A DNA stretch of 64,000 nucleotides from Przewalskia tangutica (taxonomy: Eukaryota > Streptophyta > Magnoliopsida > Solanales > Solanaceae), in the NCBI GenBank assembly GCA_029844215.1, contig CM056729.1, forward strand, positions 4,588,001 through 4,652,000, in the 5' to 3' direction. The notes under the pieces are model-generated. The model made no database searches. It had not been told where the DNA came from and was given only the letters and a program-made list of their open reading frames with translations. The position numbers were made by a program, and so were the translations under genes. Shown here piece by piece: positions 59,350-64,000 of the stretch. Numbering within the stretch: the stretch's first letter is position 1; each line of letters begins with the position of its first letter.

Positions 59350-59692
59350 GGGTAAAGAATGGACATAGTACCTAACTCAGACCCCAAAAGCTAGTTTGTA
59401 GGGTGAGGATTGTCCAAGTCCATATAAGGAGTCAATGTTCTTATTTTATTATCGATGTGGGACTCTTAACACTCCTCCGCACGCCCATACCTGTTAACTG
59501 GAGCGTGGATAATATAATTTGGGGGCCCAACATCGGTGAACAAATAATTAGAATGAAAATGGCTCTAATACCATGTTAAGAATTAATCTTGGGCCTAACT
59601 CAACCCCAAAAGCTAGCTTGTAGGGTGAGAATTTTTCAAATTCATATAAGGAGTCAATGTTCTCATTTCATTACCAATGTGGACTCTTAACA
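59350..59692 (-). mobile_element. TRIM element, 343 bp, complete
   Basis: The target duplication AGAGG is at 59345-59349 and 59693-59697. The LTRs are 59350-59471 and 59574-59692, ending ..GACTCTTAACA. On the minus strand a primer site TGGTATTAGAGCC (59573-59561) follows the first LTR, and a purine tract GGGCGTGCGGAGGAG precedes the second. The interior is only about 100 bp. A third partial LTR-like piece lies at about 59718-59755. Confidence 0.88.
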
Positions 59693-59763
59693 AGAGGCAG
59701 ATGCACGAGGGTAAGGAATGGACTATGGCCTAACTCAACCCTAAACTGGAGTTAGACCCTTCG

Positions 59764-60516
59764 ACTTGCTATTATTTCGGCTGTAATTTTTGTCATAATT
59801 CCTGCCTCTGTTATCAACATTAGAGGCAGAATTTGTCGATGCCTCACCAGAATCTATCCTGCGAACTTCTCAGCAAGAATACGATCCCTAACGTCATTGA
59901 ACTTCAGTTTATCACCTCTGACTTCAGACTCAACGGTTGATAAAGTTTTCTTCTGTACAAATAGTTTTCAATCTGTATTCTCCAAAACGCAAATTATGTA
60001 CCATTGAATTTCCCGATGTCGTGTGTCGAACCATCTTCGGCTGCCATCGTTCTCTGAATCGCAACACAACCTGAAGCTTTGATACCGCTTGTTAGGATTT
60101 GATGACCTAAATATGACTAATAAAAAAACAGTAAATCAACAAAGAACAAATAACACACACATAGATTTATAGTGGTTCACCCTCAATGCGAAAGCTACGT
60201 CCACTTTGCCGCTGCAGATTGTTTCACTATAATCAAATGAAGTAATGAGTTTACAATTCGAACTTCTCACCTTTCACTCGTGACTCACTTTTACTTATAT
60301 AGCGAAAACTAGGGCAACATAATACAAGCCTAAAATTCCTAAGATACCCTCCACTAAATAATATTAGGATTCCGCCCCGCCGCCCTATTCCCTCGGACAA
60401 AGGGTTTTACCACCCTCTCTTCCATCAGCCGATAACAACAACCGATTATAACAACCGATTATAACAACCAATTGTTCTGTTTAGGATCTTTATAGTATAG
60501 ACAGTGAATTAGGCTC
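59764..60516 (-). mobile_element. Copia remnant: 5' LTR, primer site and gag start
   Basis: On the minus strand an LTR part (60516-60090) ends ATCCTAACA, followed by GGTATCAAAGC (primer site). A gag frame from ATG 60046 reads MAAEDGSTHDIGKFNGT, a stop, FAFWRIQIENYLY, then GDKLKFNDVRDRILAEK and SNVDNRGRNYDKNY. Protease, integrase and RT are missing. The gag is broken by a stop and internal loss. The LTR is cut by the Athila-type LTR at 60518. Confidence 0.78.
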
Positions 60517-60517
60517 A

Positions 60518-61807
60518 TGTTAGCGATTTTACTTATGCTCACGCAAGTGTACGTATCGTTACAAGTAATATAGTCTGGTAAGACCGAATATAGTCCACAG
60601 AGACTGGTTTTTTATTACTGAACATCTATTCTAGGTTATCTATTTGGCAAACGATGGTTGATTTGGGTTTTTATCTAACTACTAGAGTAATTGCAAGAAT
60701 TAAACTAAATTACTTTGGTTTAATCAGTTATGATGGCAATAGGGCTTCCCATATCCTCTACTATCCACTCTTTTCAATCCTTAATGCAATAAGAATGACT
60801 TTTTCTTCTACGTTAAGATAACAGATTAACTAGACTGTCTTATATTCCGGTTAAGATATATAATCACTCAACCCCAGTGCAGAAACCTTCTATATTTCTA
60901 TGATAGATTTTACCACATAGGAGGATTAAAAACAATAACCTATAATGCTACACAAATATCAGAGTACTTTCGTCAGTGATTTTAACCTATGTCTATTCAA
61001 TTACAACATATCCAAATCTCTCCTCTCGGTTCTTGATTCGAAATCATATAGATTATGATAATTAATGATCAGTTAACTATCAAACATTCATACCAATATT
61101 GAATAAATCTTAATCAAGTGAAGAAGAAATCAAACTAATGCATTAATTCATGAAAAAGAGTTTCAAGCGATTCAATAGGAAAACCCTAATAAAGTGTTTA
61201 ACTCCTAGCTATAGACATGCTAAGAACTAATACAAATACAAACATGAACTGAATTGAAATTAAAAAAAAAGAAAAGAAAATACTTAGAACTAATGTCTCC
61301 AATTATAGCCTCCAAGGTTGTGATATGTTGTATGTTATAAGGTATGTACAAGATCTAAGATTCCTCCAAGAGTTCAAAGTTTTAGGGATTTTATAGTTGG
61401 TAAAAATTGCATCATGATCCCGAAACGTGTCACCCGGTCCGAACTTCGCTTTTTCCGCTTTGCCGCGGCCAGACGCCCCGTGAGCGAAACCGAATTACAT
61501 CATATTTAGTGCCGCGGCGCCTGAGGCGTTAATTTCACGAATTTTCGGTTCTTCGTCCTTTTTTCGTCCGGACTTCGTCTGATTTCTTCTATACTTTTCG
61601 GGATTTCTTAGGCTTCATTTCTTGGTCTTTTATTGTGCACTTCCATCTTAATTATGCTAATTTCATCTTCTTTCCGCCATTTTGCCATTTAGAACCGATG
61701 TGACACAAAAGGAAAAAAATGACCCTAACGTGATACTAATTTCAACGAAAATGAAAAAAATACTAACTAAAAATAATTCAAAAAATATATATAAAATATG
61801 CCTAACA
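60518..61807 (-). mobile_element. Athila-type solo LTR, about 1290 bp
   Basis: It aligns throughout with 21001-22254 and 28773-30023: CTCACGCAAGTGTACGTA, GACTGGTTTTTTATTAC, CTCTCGGTTCTTGATTCG, ending TATGCCTAACA. It is more diverged than the nested copy. The flanks GGCTCA and GCTTCA are not a convincing duplication, so recombination may have removed one. Confidence 0.85.
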
Positions 61808-62577
61808 GCTTCACAACTCAACACAACTTGCATATGGAGTAAGAGACACTTTTCACCCAACATGCCAACATCATAAGGCTGTCAAGCAGATTACTAGCAA
61901 TTAATTCTATTTTAAACCATATAGTACCACAAGAAAAACTTTTATTTTTCTGTTTATTTGTTTTACTTACATTTCTTTTTAAAATGGTGTGTCACCAAAA
62001 CTTAATTTTTACTATTGTCAATTTATACGCATCTCGAATTACTCACTTCACTAGATATGTGTTATCTCCAATCAATACAGATACCAAATAACTTTACTTC
62101 TCAAGGATGTAGGCAAATGTAGTAGCCATTTGGATATGAATTGGTTGATATTTGAAAAACAAAATAGTATTTGAAGTTACGTTGAAAAAAAAAAGATTTT
62201 GCTAGTTGGTTTGTGTTTATAGTTAAGTTGAAAGAAAAAAAATTACAAGTTCAAGTTGTTTTTGGACAGGAAAACAAGTTGTTTGTGAGTAAAAACTTAA
62301 AAAGTCTTGAAAAAAATCCTAAAACCTGTTTTTTCAAACTTCAAATTACATTTCTCAAATTACTTCATCATTCATAAGTATAGTAACAGTAACTATTTCA
62401 AAATGTCTAACACTTGAGTTTAAATCATTGGTAAAACAAGGTACCTTATATATCATTTAATGTTTTTTTCTTCTTTAATTCCTAATATTATGTAACTGAA
62501 ACTTGGTTTTTTTTTGGGAGAGGGAGGAGGGTTTGGATATAAAGAAGCAGACTGAGAATACATCTTAATAATATAAC
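61808..62577. other. AT-rich spacer
   Basis: No exon or clear transposon ends are visible. A run with GGGAGAGGGAGGAGGG lies near 62516. Confidence 0.4.
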
Positions 62578-62581
62578 TTTA

Positions 62582-63730
62582 CAACAATAACAACAACATA
62601 CCCAGTAAAATCCCACCACGTGGGGTCTGGGGAGGATAAATTGTAGACAGACCTAATCTCTACCTTGGTAGGTAGAGCGACTGCTTCCGGGAGACCCTCG
62701 ACTCAAGACATGCGTTCACAATCAAAACAAAACGTTGCATAGCAAGATAAACGATCAGAGACAATAAATTAAAGCTATATGAACATGCTGGTAACAAAAA
62801 TAGAATACGTCATGGTGACACATTCTGTCAAAAGAAAGCAGTAGCTAATGCAAATAAATAATATAAATAAAGTACACTAGCGAAACACATAGCCGCAGAA
62901 AACAACTACATGGAATATAAAACAACACTTCTCTTATAAGTGCGATGAGCTAGTCGAGCCTACCTTGGTCACACTACAACTAACTACATGCCTTTAAGCT
63001 TTGGTGACACTTTTTTATCGCACAAGACTCCAGATGCGAGCCTCCATTTCAACCACCCTGCCCCAATACGATGTGTGACATCGTCATCAATCTCTCCATT
63101 CCCTTGAATAATAGACCCGAGGTACTTGAAGCTTCCTTTCTTTGGGATGACCTGAGTCTCAATCGACACTTCCACTCCTGCCTCATGGTCGCTCCCATTA
63201 CTGAACTTGCACTTCAAATACTTTGTCTTAGTCCTACTCAACCTGAACCCTTTGGACTCTAGAGTTTGTCTCCAAACCTCTAGCTTGACGTTCACTCCGC
63301 TATGAGTCTCATCCATCAGGACTATGTCGTCTGCGAATAACATACACCATGACACCTCCTCTTGGATTTGTCGCGTCAGTCCGTCCATCACCAAGGCAAA
63401 TAGGAAAGCGGCTGTTGCTGATCTCGCGCACTTCATCGTCACTAAAAAGTGCTCCGAGTCTCCTCCTATTGTTCGTACCCTGGTCTTGGCTCCATCATGC
63501 ATATCATTGATCGCCCTAGTGTATGCCACAGGTACACCCCTAACCTCCAAACATCTCCATAGAACCTCCCTAGGGACTTTGTCGTATGCCTTCTCTAGGT
63601 CAATGAAAACCATATGTAGGTCTCTCTTCCTCTCCCTATACTGCTCCACCAACCTCATAATAATATGAATGGCTTCAGTAGTCGAACGCCCCGACATGAA
63701 ACCAAACTGATTCTCGAAAATAGACACGCA
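62582..63730 (-). mobile_element. 5'-truncated RTE-type LINE
   Basis: Only the 3' part of the RT frame and the 3' end remain. The minus strand ends with CCCCAGACCCCACGTGG, GGGTATGTTG and TTG repeats, a tail shared with the retroposon at 5234-5362. The sequence breaks off within the RT frame near 63730, the usual result of incomplete reverse transcription. I could not identify a convincing target duplication. Confidence 0.82.
62984..63727 (-). pseudogene. RTE-type LINE reverse transcriptase fragment
   Basis: The 247-residue frame reads ENQFGFMSGRSTTEAI, RKRDLHMVFIDLEKAYDKVP, LFALVMDGLTRQIQ, MLFADDIVLMDE (the F-A-D-D active site), LESKGFRLSRTKTKYL and FKYLGSIIQGNG. The order and wording are those of the plant RTE clade. 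The block before LFALV (TMKCARSATAA) is garbled where LHQGSALSP is usual. The N-terminal endonuclease is absent, so it cannot mobilise itself. Confidence 0.9.
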
Positions 63731-64000
63731 TTTAATTAGAAGAGATATAAAATTATTTAGGAAAATACTAGAAGTAATATGAAAGGGCCATAATAACTTG
63801 ATGTTGAAGAAACTGACCTTACCCCATCAAAGATATTGTTGTGGTGAAACGGATAAAATTTCTTTATTCTTAATAAAAGATTTCGAGTTAGAGCTTTAAA
63901 AATGAAAAAAATCTTGATAGAGAGTGATTCCCGCTTTAATGAGTCTTATATGACATAAATCAAAATTAATCGAGACTCAAAGCAAATATCGAGTGAACCC
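63731..64000. other. Window end, AT-rich
   Basis: No feature recognised. Confidence 0.4.

Noticed and set aside
59693..59760. A second full TRIM immediately right of 59350-59692
   Set aside because: Only about 40 bp resemble the LTR start; no partner LTR, primer site or duplication.

Overview
This window looks like nuclear DNA from a flowering plant, most probably a member of the nightshade family (Solanaceae). The evidence is intron-bearing genes with GT/AG splice sites, AT-rich spacers, several classes of LTR retrotransposons, a 5'-truncated RTE-type LINE with a TTG-repeat tail, tRNA-type SINEs, and Stowaway, Harbinger, hAT-like and Mutator-like miniature elements. The family assignment is inference from repeat types. 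There is no sign of prokaryotic organisation, organelle DNA or CRISPR.

Real genes are few. (1) The 3' end of a RING-H2 E3 ubiquitin-ligase gene lies at 58-1571 (+). (2) A complete five-exon gene for a 522-residue protein that I cannot name lies at 5756-2994 (-). (3) Three paralogous RING-H2 genes resembling the plant RHY1A type form a dispersed head-to-tail array on the minus strand. Copy C (42486-41583) has lost its RING exon, copy B (34102-32723) is compact and intact, and copy A (13047-8102) is intact with a 3.9 kb second intron. Exon boundaries and phases agree across the array, so it is a local duplication later pushed apart by transposons.

Everything else is mainly transposon layers. 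Intron 2 of copy A holds a 2.6 kb LTR element with a 5-bp target duplication and initiator-Met-type primer site but no recognisable coding capacity. At 14162-18022 a TRIM element is split by a decayed Copia element. At 20243-30838 there is a three-level nest: a Copia element, split by an Athila-like gag-only Gypsy element, itself split by a 2.57 kb solo LTR. A Gypsy remnant (about 37.9-40.7 kb) separates copies B and C. From 43 to 55 kb lie long LTRs (two of Ogre/Tat type, one other) and a fragment of Harbinger transposase. From 57 to 64 kb come MITEs, a Harbinger deletion derivative, a second TRIM, a Copia gag remnant, an Athila-type solo LTR and the LINE.

The surviving genes suggest one functional theme, ubiquitin ligation: one partial RING gene plus a three-copy RING cluster. 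No coordinated pathway is visible. Transposon boundaries marked with target-site duplications were read directly from the sequence; family names rest on motif recognition without a database search.
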